Position numbers and translations under genes: made by a program | Notes under the pieces: generated by a model | Databases searched by the model: none | Told to the model about the DNA's origin: nothing | What the model saw: only the letters and a program-made list of their open reading frames with translations | Part shown: one piece after another, positions 24,961 to 34,465 of the stretch | Layout of the letters: every line of letters starts with the position of its first letter | Position numbering within the stretch: position 1 is the stretch's first letter | NCBI GenBank assembly: GCA_900757865.1 | Contig: CAAEPH010000055.1 | Span: 62,001-126,000, forward strand | Direction: 5' to 3' | From: an uncultured Sutterella sp. | GTDB taxonomy: Bacteria; Pseudomonadota; Gammaproteobacteria; Burkholderiales; Burkholderiaceae_F | Length of the DNA stretch: 64,000 nucleotides

Positions 24961-26430
24961 ATGGGGACGGCAGTGAAACGTTTTTGGATGACGCTATGCG
25001 CAGTGATAATGTGGTTTAGTGCGACCCTATGGTCCGTGAACGCATGGGCTGAAGCGACCCCATCTGAAGGAGTGGTGCCGGCTTATAAAGTCGATGTTGT
25101 CGTGGTCGGCTCGGGCGGAGCTGGTCTTGCCGCAGCGTTAAGTGCTGCAGAAAAAGGAGCGTCGGTCATTGTGCTAGAGAAAATGCCGATGATTGGTGGC
25201 AATACTTCTCAAGCTTCGGGCTACCTTATAGCGGTGCCTGAAACGGCGCCTTCCAAAGCCAAAGACATTCAAGAGGCACTCCTAGACGATATGCTTAAAG
25301 AGGGCGGGGAGACGGCGAACCGTGAAAAACTTAAATTCGTCCTCTCCCGATCCTCGGAAATGACCTCTTGGCTGATTCACCAAGGGGCTGATATCGAAGC
25401 GAGTTTTGATTATCAGGCCGATGACGCGCCTGTGGCCTATATTCCGACCCAAACAAGCTATACCGTTGGCGAAGAAGTTATCAAAACGTTGACGCACTCC
25501 GTCGAAATGCGAGATATCCCCGTTTTAACTCTCACCCAAGTGACGGGGATTACCACTGAGACGCATCACATCACGGGGGTTGTCGCCATCAATGCGGAAG
25601 GCAAAGAGATTACCGTACATGCCAAGGCTGTTATCTTGGCGACCGGAGGTTTTGGCGCCAGTGAAGAATTGATTAGTCGCTACATCAAACCCCAATATCG
25701 TCTTAATAGCACCAATTTGCCCGGGACCACAGGAGATGGGTTAAAGCTCGTTGAGCCTTTTGATGCCAAGCTTGTGGACATGGACAAAAATATGGTTCAC
25801 CTCACGACGGTACCGTTTTCGGGCCTTGTGATTCCACTGCAAGCCCGTATGGCCGGAGGGATTTTGCTCAACTCCCAAGGTCATCGCTTCATGAATGAGC
25901 TCGACAACGATGTATCGGCCATGTGTCAAAGGGCCGATGGTCAAGCCTGGCTCATCATTGATCAGGCCATCTTGGATCGCTATCCCGCGCTACGGACCTA
26001 TGCACGCTCGGGATTGTTTGTCCGTGGGCGTACGGTTGAAGAGTTGGCGCGGATGATTCGAGTAAACCCCGATGTGTTGATGGCGGAGTTACGAGAGTAT
26101 CGCAATGCCGTGCGTCGTGGCGTTGATGAGCGTTTTGCTCGCCCTTCTCTCAATAGCTATTTATCCACGTTACCGCTTTATGCCATTAACGTTCGTCCAG
26201 GGCTTCAGAGTACCCTCGGTGGGTTAGAGACCACCTTTAAGGGCGAAGTGCTCAACACGCACAATCAACCCATACCGGGACTTTACGCCGCGGGTGAAGT
26301 AGCCGGTGGCCTCTTTGGCAATCGCCGTCTGGAAGGGGCGTCTCTCACGGCAAGTCTGGTGTATGGCCGAGCCGCAGGACAAGCCGCGGCGAACTATAGC
26401 CGTGCGCAGGCAAGCGCTCATCAACCTTAA
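24961..26430 (+). CDS. Secreted FAD-dependent flavoprotein, fumarate-reductase/flavocytochrome c-like
   Basis: A 489-residue protein with a signal peptide (cleavage near A30, AWA/EA) and then the FAD-binding GSGGAGLAAAL at about 50-60. It matches the flavoprotein part of periplasmic flavocytochrome c fumarate/urocanate reductases and lacks a haem domain, so electrons must come from a partner not encoded here. Family blocks kept: IGGNTSQASG, ILATGGFGASEE, GHRFMNELD, IPGLYAAGEVAGG and the terminal NRRLEGASL. The usual HPT is HLT, and the HHTMGG block is QSTLGG, so a catalytic-site His is lost. Substrate may therefore not be fumarate. The start could also be GTG 24973. Confidence 0.8.
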   Translation: MGTAVKRFWMTLCAVIMWFSATLWSVNAWAEATPSEGVVPAYKVDVVVVGSGGAGLAAALSAAEKGASVIVLEKMPMIGGNTSQASGYLIAVPETAPSKAKDIQEALLDDMLKEGGETANREKLKFVLSRSSEMTSWLIHQGADIEASFDYQADDAPVAYIPTQTSYTVGEEVIKTLTHSVEMRDIPVLTLTQVTGITTETHHITGVVAINAEGKEITVHAKAVILATGGFGASEELISRYIKPQYRLNSTNLPGTTGDGLKLVEPFDAKLVDMDKNMVHLTTVPFSGLVIPLQARMAGGILLNSQGHRFMNELDNDVSAMCQRADGQAWLIIDQAILDRYPALRTYARSGLFVRGRTVEELARMIRVNPDVLMAELREYRNAVRRGVDERFARPSLNSYLSTLPLYAINVRPGLQSTLGGLETTFKGEVLNTHNQPIPGLYAAGEVAGGLFGNRRLEGASLTASLVYGRAAGQAAANYSRAQASAHQP

Positions 26431-26530
26431 TATTCAGAATTAAAACCCGTCGTGGGTGCATCGTGTTAACCTAGCGAGCATGAGTCCTTGTCATCGATGA
26501 GGACGATTTCGCGTTAAAGGTAGAGGTAGC

Positions 26531-27799
26531 ATGGGGCATTCCATTCGAGTTTTTCATTCCGCAGATTGGCACTTTGGCAAAATGCAAGGCCAACTCGATC
26601 GAACGGCTGATTTTGAGGCGTTTTTAACGACCTTTTTTCAACTCGTCGATGAGCGCCAACCTGATGTGCTTTTGCTTTCGGGCGATATTTTTGACACGTC
26701 GTTGCCCAGTGCAACGGCACAGCGCCTGTACTACCAATTTATTCACCGCCTGCGCGAGACCAGTATTCGCGCTACGGTGATCACCGCGGGTAACCACGAT
26801 TCACAACGTTTTCTCGAAGCCCCCAAGGCGTTACTTGCAACGCTCAATTGTTTTATTGCGGGAGATACCCCTGAAGAGGAAGCGTTTATCTACCGCGACA
26901 AAGAAGGGACACCTCTTCTTGGCGTCGCTGCTGTGCCGTATTTGCGTGAAGGCGATGTCCGCGAGGCCCATTTGAGTGATACGGATGCGGATCGCGCGCA
27001 ACGTTTTGAAGCTGGCGTGTTAGCGCGTTATCAGGCGGTCTATGATGAGCTCAAGCGTGAGCTCGATGGCCGTGACGTGCCCTTGATTGCGATGGGGCAT
27101 TTGTTTGTGGTGGGTGCTGATGTGCGTCCGGGCGAGCCGCTCTCGCTTGATAGCAGGACGCTCAACGTGGGCTCGCTCAATGCGGTCAGTGCTCACGCCT
27201 TTGGCTCGTGGTGGGACTACGTGGCTCTCGGGCATATCCATCATGCAAGCCGTGTGCAAAGCGACGTGCCCATGCGCTACTCGGGCTCCCCCATTGCACT
27301 CACATTTAATCACCGCTTTTATGAACACAGCTTGACCGAGTTGACCTTTTCTGAAGACGGAGTGCTCACGATCGAAACCTTGCCTGTCGCTCAACCACGC
27401 GCCTTTGTGCATTTGGAAGGAACGCTCGAGGAGTTGGTTGAGGGGATACGTGAAGCGGGGCGCTCTTACAAGGAACCTCAGCCACCCTATATTGAAGCCC
27501 TGTTGAACAGTCAAGAAGTGGTCCCCGACCTGGCCGCTTACTTGGGACAGGTCGCACAAGAAGCTGGGGTTATTCTCGTGGCCGTGCGAAATGCGTGGGC
27601 GCTTAAGCAGTATCGAGAGCAAGAGGCGGTTTTGGTGGATCTCTCAGACTTGACGCCTCAAGAGGTGTTTCGATTGTATCTCGAAGACAAAGTGGGTCTT
27701 GAAGAGGCCCAAACGTTACGCGAGACGTATTTGCCACTTTACCAACAAGCGCTGTTGGCGGTTGATTCTCAACAAGATCCTGACTCGGAGGTTCGTTAA
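26531..27799 (+). CDS. sbcD: Exonuclease subunit SbcD (Mre11-like)
   Basis: Mn-dependent nuclease subunit that works with SbcC to cut DNA hairpins and protein-blocked ends. The 422-residue protein carries the calcineurin-like phosphoesterase motifs HSADWHFGK, LSGDIFDT, AGNHDS, MGHLF and LGHIHHA in order. An AGAGGTAG ribosome site precedes the ATG. The sbcC start lies two bases after its stop, so the two are translationally coupled as in most bacteria. Confidence 0.95.
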   Translation: MGHSIRVFHSADWHFGKMQGQLDRTADFEAFLTTFFQLVDERQPDVLLLSGDIFDTSLPSATAQRLYYQFIHRLRETSIRATVITAGNHDSQRFLEAPKALLATLNCFIAGDTPEEEAFIYRDKEGTPLLGVAAVPYLREGDVREAHLSDTDADRAQRFEAGVLARYQAVYDELKRELDGRDVPLIAMGHLFVVGADVRPGEPLSLDSRTLNVGSLNAVSAHAFGSWWDYVALGHIHHASRVQSDVPMRYSGSPIALTFNHRFYEHSLTELTFSEDGVLTIETLPVAQPRAFVHLEGTLEELVEGIREAGRSYKEPQPPYIEALLNSQEVVPDLAAYLGQVAQEAGVILVAVRNAWALKQYREQEAVLVDLSDLTPQEVFRLYLEDKVGLEEAQTLRETYLPLYQQALLAVDSQQDPDSEVR

Positions 27800-27801
27800 T
27801 C

Positions 27802-30800
27802 ATGCGACTTCTCAAATTAAGTTTTGATAACGTGAACTCCTTAGTGGGTCATTGGGAAATTGATTTTCAAGAGCCACAGTATCGACAAAATCCCCTGTTT
27901 GCCATTATTGGTCCCACCGGCAGTGGGAAAAGCTCCCTGCTTGATGCGATCACCTTAGCGCTCTATGGCCGTACGCCTCGGATGGATGCCGTCAAAACTG
28001 TGAAAGGGCTCGTTGACATGGAGTGCCCTGTGCTTAGCAAAGGTACCACTTTTGTTCGAGCGACGGTGCTCTTTCAAGTTGGTCAAGAAACGTATTCGAG
28101 TCGATGGCAACGTCGCGTGGGTGCTCGCAGTGGCAAACTCAATGGCGCTGAGGTGGAACTCGTCAAACTCACTTCCCCGGATGCTGAAACGGGGACGGTG
28201 TTGACCACCAAGGTGGGCGAGTGGGCCTCACAAGTGGTGGAGCTCACCCACATGAGCTACGAGACGTTCTTGCGAAGCGTAGTGTTATCACAAGGCGCTT
28301 TTGCAGAGTTTTTAAAAGCCAATGACGATGATCGAGCCAATATTCTGGAGCAGATCACGGGGACCGAAATCTACTCCAAGGTGAGTGAATGGGTGTATCG
28401 TCACTATCAATTTGAAAAAGCTCAAGCCGAGTCGATAGAACAAACGTTAAAGGCGATTACGGTTTTGAGCGAATTGGACCGCGGTACGCTCGAAGGTGAA
28501 TGGCTTATGAATCAGGCTTTTCTCACCCACGAGCAGGCACGCCTTGAACAAACACAAGTTGCCCGAGACTGGTTAGTGCGTTGTTCGCAGTATCAGCAGC
28601 AGTGTGAGGAAGCAAGGTTACATTTCGAACAGACTCAGGCGCAACACAACGCCTATGCGCCACGCAGAGAAGAGGCTGAGCTTGCGCGTCGTGGTTTACT
28701 CGCACAAGAGTCTTGGCGACATTGGCATGAGGCTCAAGAGCGCCAGCAAGATTTACTTCAAAAAGAAGCCAAATTAACCCAACAGTTGCCAGAGTTGCGT
28801 CAGCGAGAAAGCGACTTGTTGACGTCGTTGGCAGAGCTTCAGCACGCTTACGAGATCGCGGAGACTGCGTTCACTGAGTTCCGACCCCAGTACCGTGAAT
28901 GGGTTGCACTGGATCGGCAAATTGATGAGCTCACGAAAGTGCAACAGTTGCACGAAAAATCAGTTCGTCGCCAAACGAAACAAAGCCAACAGCTCAAGCA
29001 CGATGTTGAACAAAGCCAGAAAGACTTGGCGCAGGCCAAAGAGGCCCTTGAGCATTGGGAAAAGCAGAGTCAACAATGTCATCAAGAACACATAGAGGCG
29101 CTGTCGGTTAACGATATCCAAGAGGCCGTGGCCAATTGGAAAAGTGACATGACCGCGTACCAAAAGCGTTCACAAGACGATGAGGCATTGAAACAAAAAG
29201 AGGCGGTCTTAAACCAAGAGTTCGCCAAGGTGCAAACCCAGTTGACGGTTGCTCGAAAAGACTATGACGCTCAACTCAGCAGGGCCATGGAAGCGCAACG
29301 TTTCTGGGAAGAAGGGTGGCGAACAGAGGCGATTAACGAGAAATTCCAGTGCTATCAAGAAACGCTGTCGGCCTTGTGGTGGACACGGTTTCAACTCGGG
29401 CGACGTGCCCTCGAAAAAGCCTTGCCTCCAGAACTAGCTTCGCCAGAAGCTCAAGCGCTTCGAGTTCTTCTTCAAGATCACTTTCAACACTTTGAACAAC
29501 AGTACTGGTCTGATGAGACGATACAACAGAGACTCAAAAACACGCTAGAGACGATGCGTGTTGACGAAAGCTTGAGTCTGTGGGAGTCTCAACTGGAGCA
29601 GCTACAGCGTTGGGCCGATGGCGAGATGGAAGCCAAAGAGGCTTGCACGAAAGCGCAGACGCTTTTTCAGGCCGCAGACAGTGCACTGCGCGCTGCTCAA
29701 CGTCAATTCGATCAGATCGAACAACAAAAGACCCTCCTTGAGCAACAGTGTCAAGAAGCACAACGTGAAGTGGAGGAGCTCAAAGCGTCAGCTATTTCAG
29801 CTCAAGAGCGTTTGGCGACGGTGTCGTCTCTGAGTTTTACTGAGAACCCTTGCTCGCTCACGGATCCTGCTGCTGTGCAAAAGACAAAAGAGGCCATACT
29901 TTTAGCGGTGAAAGCGCAACTCAAAGCACTTGAACGCTGGAAGGAGGCTCAAGATGAGTTGCGTACGACACACGCTCGCGTTGAGATGCTTCAGCAGCAA
30001 GGTCAACGCCTACAGCAACAGGTCACCTTAGTCGAGACAGATTGTCAAAACACCCAACAAGAGCTTGAGGCGACCAAGACGCAATTGAATGCGTTGCACC
30101 AGACACGCGTATCGCGCTATGGAAACCGGGTGGCTGAGGAAGAATTGGCTCAGTTCGAGGAGCGGCTAAAATCGCTCGCCAAAGACAAAGAGCGCGCCCA
30201 AAAGACACTCGAGGCGTGTAAGGAAAAACGGGTGACCCTTGAAATTGAGCAAAACGAAAAGCACCAACAGCTAGAAACGCTTCGGACGCAAGTCAATATG
30301 CTCCATGCGGAATTGGACTCCCGATTGAAGCAGTCGGGGTTGGAGACCATTGAGAAGCTTCTTGAGGTAAGCCTTCCCGAGGCAACTATCCTCGAGATCG
30401 AGTCTCATGGTAAACAACTCGATGAGGCGTTAACGGAAGCGAAAGTAGCCCTTGAGCATCGAGAAAAAGCGCTTCAAACCGAAAAGCAAAAAGCCTTGAC
30501 TGACGAACCGCTGGAGACACTAGAGGGTCGCGTGCATTCTCTGAAAGCGCAAAGTGAGCACCTCCAAGAGCGACAAGGTGAACTCAAGCAGTGCTTGACG
30601 AGTGACGCTGAGCGACGCGAGCAGGTGGCGCAGTGGCAGAAAAAAGCCACAGAACGTGCGCAACACGTCAAACAGTGGCAAGGGCTCAATGAGCTCATCG
30701 GCAGTGCTGATGGGAAGAAATTCCGAACCGGCGCACAAAAAATCACCTTCCGTTTACTATTGCGGGAGGCCAATGCCGTCATGAAAACCATGACCCACCG

Positions 30801-31194
30801 CTATACCTTAAATCTTGCCTCTTCAGGCAACATGGGGGTTGACGTGATTGACCATGATATGGGCAGTATTGTTCGCACGGCAGGAAATTTGTCCGGCGGT
30901 GAAACCTTCATGGTGAGTTTAGCGCTAGCCTTAGGACTTTCGCGTATGGGTGGGCGTTACCTTAATGTGGACACGCTCTTTTTAGACGAGGGCTTTGGTA
31001 CGCTCGATGAAGGGGCCCTGAACCGAGCGATCTATGCGCTAGAAAACCTGCAACGCAGCTCGGGCAAGTTGATCGGCGTGATCTCTCACGTGAAGATGAT
31101 TCAAGAGCGCCTCCCCTTACAAATACGGGTAAAACCCATTCCTGGCAGTGGATCAAGTCGACTTGAGGGGCCGGGTGTGACGGGTGAGGCCTAG
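27802..31194 (+). CDS. sbcC: Exonuclease subunit SbcC (Rad50-like ATPase)
   Basis: SMC-type ATPase of the SbcCD nuclease. The 1130-residue protein has Walker A GPTGSGKS at 37-44, long heptad-rich coiled coils from about 200 to 990, then the signature NLSGGETFMVSLALAL and Walker B TLFLDEGFGTLDE. I scanned the whole product and found no CxxC pair anywhere in the coiled coil, so the canonical Rad50/SbcC zinc hook is missing; the central part instead contains a Trp-rich globular-looking segment (about 510-580). The gene is unusually Gln/Glu-rich in its arms. Start at ATG 27802, directly after sbcD. Confidence 0.95.
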   Translation: MRLLKLSFDNVNSLVGHWEIDFQEPQYRQNPLFAIIGPTGSGKSSLLDAITLALYGRTPRMDAVKTVKGLVDMECPVLSKGTTFVRATVLFQVGQETYSSRWQRRVGARSGKLNGAEVELVKLTSPDAETGTVLTTKVGEWASQVVELTHMSYETFLRSVVLSQGAFAEFLKANDDDRANILEQITGTEIYSKVSEWVYRHYQFEKAQAESIEQTLKAITVLSELDRGTLEGEWLMNQAFLTHEQARLEQTQVARDWLVRCSQYQQQCEEARLHFEQTQAQHNAYAPRREEAELARRGLLAQESWRHWHEAQERQQDLLQKEAKLTQQLPELRQRESDLLTSLAELQHAYEIAETAFTEFRPQYREWVALDRQIDELTKVQQLHEKSVRRQTKQSQQLKHDVEQSQKDLAQAKEALEHWEKQSQQCHQEHIEALSVNDIQEAVANWKSDMTAYQKRSQDDEALKQKEAVLNQEFAKVQTQLTVARKDYDAQLSRAMEAQRFWEEGWRTEAINEKFQCYQETLSALWWTRFQLGRRALEKALPPELASPEAQALRVLLQDHFQHFEQQYWSDETIQQRLKNTLETMRVDESLSLWESQLEQLQRWADGEMEAKEACTKAQTLFQAADSALRAAQRQFDQIEQQKTLLEQQCQEAQREVEELKASAISAQERLATVSSLSFTENPCSLTDPAAVQKTKEAILLAVKAQLKALERWKEAQDELRTTHARVEMLQQQGQRLQQQVTLVETDCQNTQQELEATKTQLNALHQTRVSRYGNRVAEEELAQFEERLKSLAKDKERAQKTLEACKEKRVTLEIEQNEKHQQLETLRTQVNMLHAELDSRLKQSGLETIEKLLEVSLPEATILEIESHGKQLDEALTEAKVALEHREKALQTEKQKALTDEPLETLEGRVHSLKAQSEHLQERQGELKQCLTSDAERREQVAQWQKKATERAQHVKQWQGLNELIGSADGKKFRTGAQKITFRLLLREANAVMKTMTHRYTLNLASSGNMGVDVIDHDMGSIVRTAGNLSGGETFMVSLALALGLSRMGGRYLNVDTLFLDEGFGTLDEGALNRAIYALENLQRSSGKLIGVISHVKMIQERLPLQIRVKPIPGSGSSRLEGPGVTGEA

Positions 31195-31278
31195 GATCAT
31201 CGGTTAAGACACTCCCTGCGCTACAACGATGTCATTTCGCTCAGCTCATGATTGAGTAATAAGGACGTCACCGAGCGC

Positions 31279-31304
31279 TTAGTTCTAAGGGTTTACACTA
31301 ACCC
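31279..31304. promoter_or_regulatory. Upstream operator half-site and adjacent inverted repeat
   Basis: TTAGTTCTA at 31279-31287 is the same 9-mer that occurs in the two inverted repeats downstream. It is followed by GGGTTTACACTAACCC (5-bp arms). A further perfect repeat, AACCCTTG/CAAGGGTT, lies at 31325-31346. Confidence 0.4.
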
Positions 31305-31350
31305 CTGAATTCTTTTTGGCCTATAACCCTTGTGCAAACAAGGGTTCGTG

Positions 31351-31394
31351 CGTTAGTTCTATCAAGTAAAGTTTCTATCTTGATAGAACTAACG
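31351..31394. promoter_or_regulatory. Large perfect inverted repeat, probable regulator-binding site
   Basis: A 16-bp arm (CGTTAGTTCTATCAAG, 31351-31366) and its exact complement (31379-31394) are separated by 12 bases. Each arm contains TTAGTTCTA. It lies about 50 bp upstream of a candidate promoter for the lyase gene. The alternative reading is an RNA hairpin ending sbcC transcription, since the flank is moderately T-rich. Confidence 0.65.
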
Positions 31395-31408
31395 TCTTAT
31401 TGCTTGTC

Positions 31409-31438
31409 TTGCAATCTTCTTTGACTGTTGCTTTATAT
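31409..31438 (+). promoter_or_regulatory. Candidate promoter of the lyase-antiporter genes
   Basis: TTGCAA (31409-31414) and TTATAT (31433-31438) are separated by 18 bases. The next operator repeat begins three bases after the -10, where a bound repressor would block the start site. Confidence 0.4.
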
Positions 31439-31441
31439 CTA

Positions 31442-31464
31442 TTAGTTCTATTTTATAGAACCAA
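31442..31464. promoter_or_regulatory. Probable repressor operator overlapping the transcription start
   Basis: TTAGTTCTA (31442-31450) and TAGAACCAA (31456-31464) form an inverted repeat with one mismatch around five bases. It repeats the half-site of the repeat at 31351-31394. The HutC-type GntR regulator encoded at 34556 is the natural candidate to bind it (inference). Confidence 0.55.
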
Positions 31465-31601
31465 CCCGCCGCTCCTCTTTCATCTCCGTCACGCTCATTA
31501 GACAATCTTTTTGTCAAACGCCCCAGATCCACAACGCAAAAGAGCATTGCACAAGGTTTAGGGGCATTTGTAAGAAACCAAGTTTTTCACGGAGATCCCA
31601 A

Positions 31602-32957
31602 ATGTCGAGTACCGTTTTTGACAGCATCCTTTATCGTGACGCCTTTGGTACGCCCGAAATGCGTAACGTTTTTGATGATCACCACTTGATCGACTATTAC
31701 ATTCAGACGGAAGTCGCTCTTGCCAAGGCTGAAGCGAAGGTTGGCGTGATCCCGACGGAAGCCGCGGAGAAGATCGCGGAGCGCGCCACGGTGAAGACGC
31801 TCGACTTTGATCGTTTCCGTCATGAAACGGAAATAGTTGGCTATCCAATTCTTCCGCTCGTGCATCAGTTAAATGAGCAGTGTGGTGATGTTGGTGGGTT
31901 TGTGCACTGGGGTGCCACGACGCAAGATATTATGGATACCGCCAATGTGCTTCAGGTGCGTGAAGCGCTCGATTTGATTGAGCGCGATCTGAAGAAACTT
32001 TGTCGCACGTTGGCTGGGCTCGCTAAGACCTATCGTGACACGCCGATGGCCGGGCGCACTCACTTGCAGCAGGCGCTTCCTTGCACCTTTGGGTACAAAG
32101 TCTCCATTTGGCTTGCTCAGTGTTTGCGCCATGTGGAACGTTTAGAAGAGTTGCGTCCACGTGTACTTGTTGGTGAGTTTGGTGGTGCTGCCGGCACGCT
32201 CGCCTCGCTTCACGGCAAGGGTCTTGCTGTTCAAGCGGAAATGATGAAGGAGTTGGGACTCGGTGTTCCTGACAGTTCTTGGCACGTTGCCCGCGACGGT
32301 TTTGCCGAAGCCGTGAATTTCTTAACGCTCGTGACGGGTACATTGGGCAAGATGGCCTACGACGTCATGCTTCTCTCGATGAATGAAGTCGGCGAAGTGT
32401 TGGAACCGTTCGTGAAAGGACGTGGCGCTTCATCAACCATGCCACAAAAGCGCAATGCCATTAGCTCCGAATTGATGCTCGCTTGTGCCAAGGGCGTTCG
32501 TCAGGCCGCAGGCCTCATGGTAGACGCTCAGATTCATGACTTGGAACGTGCTACGGGACCGTGGCACGCGGAATGGATTGCGATTCCTGAAGCGTTTATG
32601 TTGACGGCGGGCGCGCTTCACCAAGCTAACTTCCTCATGGGTGGGCTTGAAGTCTATCCCGATCGTATGCTCCAAAACTTAGCGCTCACCCGTGGCACGA
32701 TTGTCTCCGAAGCCGTCATGATGGGTCTGGCTGAGTTTATCGGTCGACAGGAAGCTCACGACGTGGTTTATGACGCCTGCCGTGTTGTTAACACCAAGGG
32801 TGGACGTTTAGCAGATGTTCTGAAAAACACCCCAGCCGTGGCTTCTCGCATCCCTGCCGATACGATTGAATCGTTGTGCGATCCTGCTAACTACATCGGG
32901 CAGTGTGGTGAAATGGTGGACCGCGTTCTCGCTAAGTTTGATGCGGCCAATCTTTAA
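31602..32957 (+). CDS. Fumarase/aspartase-superfamily lyase (adenylosuccinate lyase / PcaB-like)
   Basis: A 451-residue member of the superfamily that eliminates fumarate from succinyl adducts, or cycloisomerises carboxymuconate. Superfamily blocks: WGATTQDIMDT at 103-113, GRTHLQQA at 151-158, and the signature SSTMPQKRN at 277-285 on the flexible catalytic loop. The N-terminus (YRDAFGTPEMRNVF) places it in the PcaB/adenylosuccinate-lyase-like subgroup rather than housekeeping PurB. Followed 27 bases later by a CitT-like antiporter and then a GntR regulator, it is likely catabolic: uptake of a succinyl-type acid, release of fumarate, export of succinate. The true substrate is unknown. A GGAG site lies seven bases before the ATG. 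Confidence 0.82.
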   Translation: MSSTVFDSILYRDAFGTPEMRNVFDDHHLIDYYIQTEVALAKAEAKVGVIPTEAAEKIAERATVKTLDFDRFRHETEIVGYPILPLVHQLNEQCGDVGGFVHWGATTQDIMDTANVLQVREALDLIERDLKKLCRTLAGLAKTYRDTPMAGRTHLQQALPCTFGYKVSIWLAQCLRHVERLEELRPRVLVGEFGGAAGTLASLHGKGLAVQAEMMKELGLGVPDSSWHVARDGFAEAVNFLTLVTGTLGKMAYDVMLLSMNEVGEVLEPFVKGRGASSTMPQKRNAISSELMLACAKGVRQAAGLMVDAQIHDLERATGPWHAEWIAIPEAFMLTAGALHQANFLMGGLEVYPDRMLQNLALTRGTIVSEAVMMGLAEFIGRQEAHDVVYDACRVVNTKGGRLADVLKNTPAVASRIPADTIESLCDPANYIGQCGEMVDRVLAKFDAANL

Positions 32958-32984
32958 TTAACTCAAACCCACACGGTGACGACC

Positions 32985-34388
32985 ATGTCTAAAGCTCTCA
33001 TTCGCTGGCTGGTGCCGATCGCCGTGCTGGGTTCTATCTGGATGATGCCCGTTCCAGATGGACTCAGCACGCAAGCTTGGCACATCTTCGCTATTTTCGT
33101 TGCTACCATCATTGGTATTCTCTCTTCACCCATCGCTTCGGGCGCTTTGATGTGGATCGCGCTCGCCTTGGCCGTGCTCACCAATACCTTGACGCTTAAA
33201 GACGCCATGGTGGGTTTCGCCTCAGGAACCGTGTGGATGATCTTTTGCGCCTATGTGCTCTCGTTGGGCTTCGTCCAATCCGGGCTCGGATGTCGAATCG
33301 CCTTTAAGATGCTCTCGCTTTTTGGCGGGAGTTCGCTAGGGATTGCCTACTCACTCTCGCTCGCTGATCTCATCATGGCGCCTGCAATGCCAAGTGTGAC
33401 GGCACGCTCTGGTGGCATCATCCTTCCCATTGCTAAATCCATTAACTCGGTCATGGGTAGTGAACCTGGAGACTCGGGTCGAAAAATCGGTGACTACCTC
33501 ATCATGACGTGCTTTCAGATCACACCGATCACGGGCGCGCTCTTTTTAACCGGTATGGCCGCGAACCCGTTATGCGCGAAGTTAGCCACTGACGCTTTGG
33601 GCATCGAGCTCTCGTGGGGTAGCTGGCTCTGGGCCGCGTTGGTGCCCGCTGGCCTTTGCTTTGTGCTTTTGCCGCTTTTGCCGCGTTTTCTCATTAAGCC
33701 TACGCTCAATAAGACGCCAGAAGCAAAGCGTATGGGACGCGAAGAGCTCGCTAAGATGGGCCCCATGAGTCGGCAGGAAATGTTGGTAGGCGCTGGGTTT
33801 TTGTTGGCGCTCCTCGGTTGGGGCACAAGCCTTTTAACAGGCATTAATGCTACGGCGGTGGGGCTTGGTTTGATTGCTTTTCTTTTTGCTACGGGTGCCG
33901 TGCAGTGGAAAGACGTTTTGGCTGACAAAGCCGCTTGGGATACGGTCGTGTGGTTTGGCGCCATTATTTCACTGGCTGGTGGTCTCACGAAGCTCGGCTT
34001 TGTGAAGTGGATGTCGGCGCTCTTTGCTGGGTTGCTATCGCACTACGATGCCATGACTGCGTTCATCCTGTTGGGCTTTGCGTACATCTATCTGCACTAT
34101 GTGTTTGCTACCGCCTCGGGCCATGTCGCAGCAATGTATGTGCCGTTTGCCACAGTGGCCATTGGTGCTGGTGCCCCACCATTCATGGTCGCCATTTGCT
34201 TTGCCATCTTCTCGAACTTTATGTGGGGCGTGACAGAATATGCGGGCGGTCCCGGCCCCATCTACTTTGGTCAAGGTTATTTTGAACGTCCACGCTTTTA
34301 TCGCTTGAACTTCTTGATTGTCACCTTCAACGTCATCTTGGTCTTTGTCTCGGGTATGGCTTGGTGGAAGGCGATTGGACTCTACTAA
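32985..34388 (+). CDS. DASS-family anion transporter, CitT/TtdT-like antiporter
   Basis: A 467-residue inner-membrane protein with about 12-14 hydrophobic helices. It matches the CitT/TtdT branch of the divalent anion:sodium symporter family, whose E. coli members exchange citrate or tartrate for succinate. Two conserved substrate-site segments are visible: PAMPSVTARSGGIILPIAKS near residue 130 and SNFMWGVTEYAGGPGPIYFG near the C-terminus. It directly follows the lyase gene and is probably co-transcribed. I start at ATG 32985; GTG 32976 is possible. A strong hairpin follows the stop. Confidence 0.88.
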   Translation: MSKALIRWLVPIAVLGSIWMMPVPDGLSTQAWHIFAIFVATIIGILSSPIASGALMWIALALAVLTNTLTLKDAMVGFASGTVWMIFCAYVLSLGFVQSGLGCRIAFKMLSLFGGSSLGIAYSLSLADLIMAPAMPSVTARSGGIILPIAKSINSVMGSEPGDSGRKIGDYLIMTCFQITPITGALFLTGMAANPLCAKLATDALGIELSWGSWLWAALVPAGLCFVLLPLLPRFLIKPTLNKTPEAKRMGREELAKMGPMSRQEMLVGAGFLLALLGWGTSLLTGINATAVGLGLIAFLFATGAVQWKDVLADKAAWDTVVWFGAIISLAGGLTKLGFVKWMSALFAGLLSHYDAMTAFILLGFAYIYLHYVFATASGHVAAMYVPFATVAIGAGAPPFMVAICFAIFSNFMWGVTEYAGGPGPIYFGQGYFERPRFYRLNFLIVTFNVILVFVSGMAWWKAIGLY

Positions 34389-34414
34389 ACCGTTTTTACT
34401 CGAACAATGAGGAC

Positions 34415-34465
34415 GAGGCACCAGACGCCAGCATGGGTAAGCATGGCGACTGGTGTCTCATTTTG
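34415..34465 (+). terminator. Probable terminator after the DASS antiporter
   Basis: GAGGCACCAG.CGCC..CATG pairs, with two mismatches, with CATG.GCG..CTGGTGTCTC and is followed by ATTTTGTT. It separates the antiporter from the GntR gene. Confidence 0.7.
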
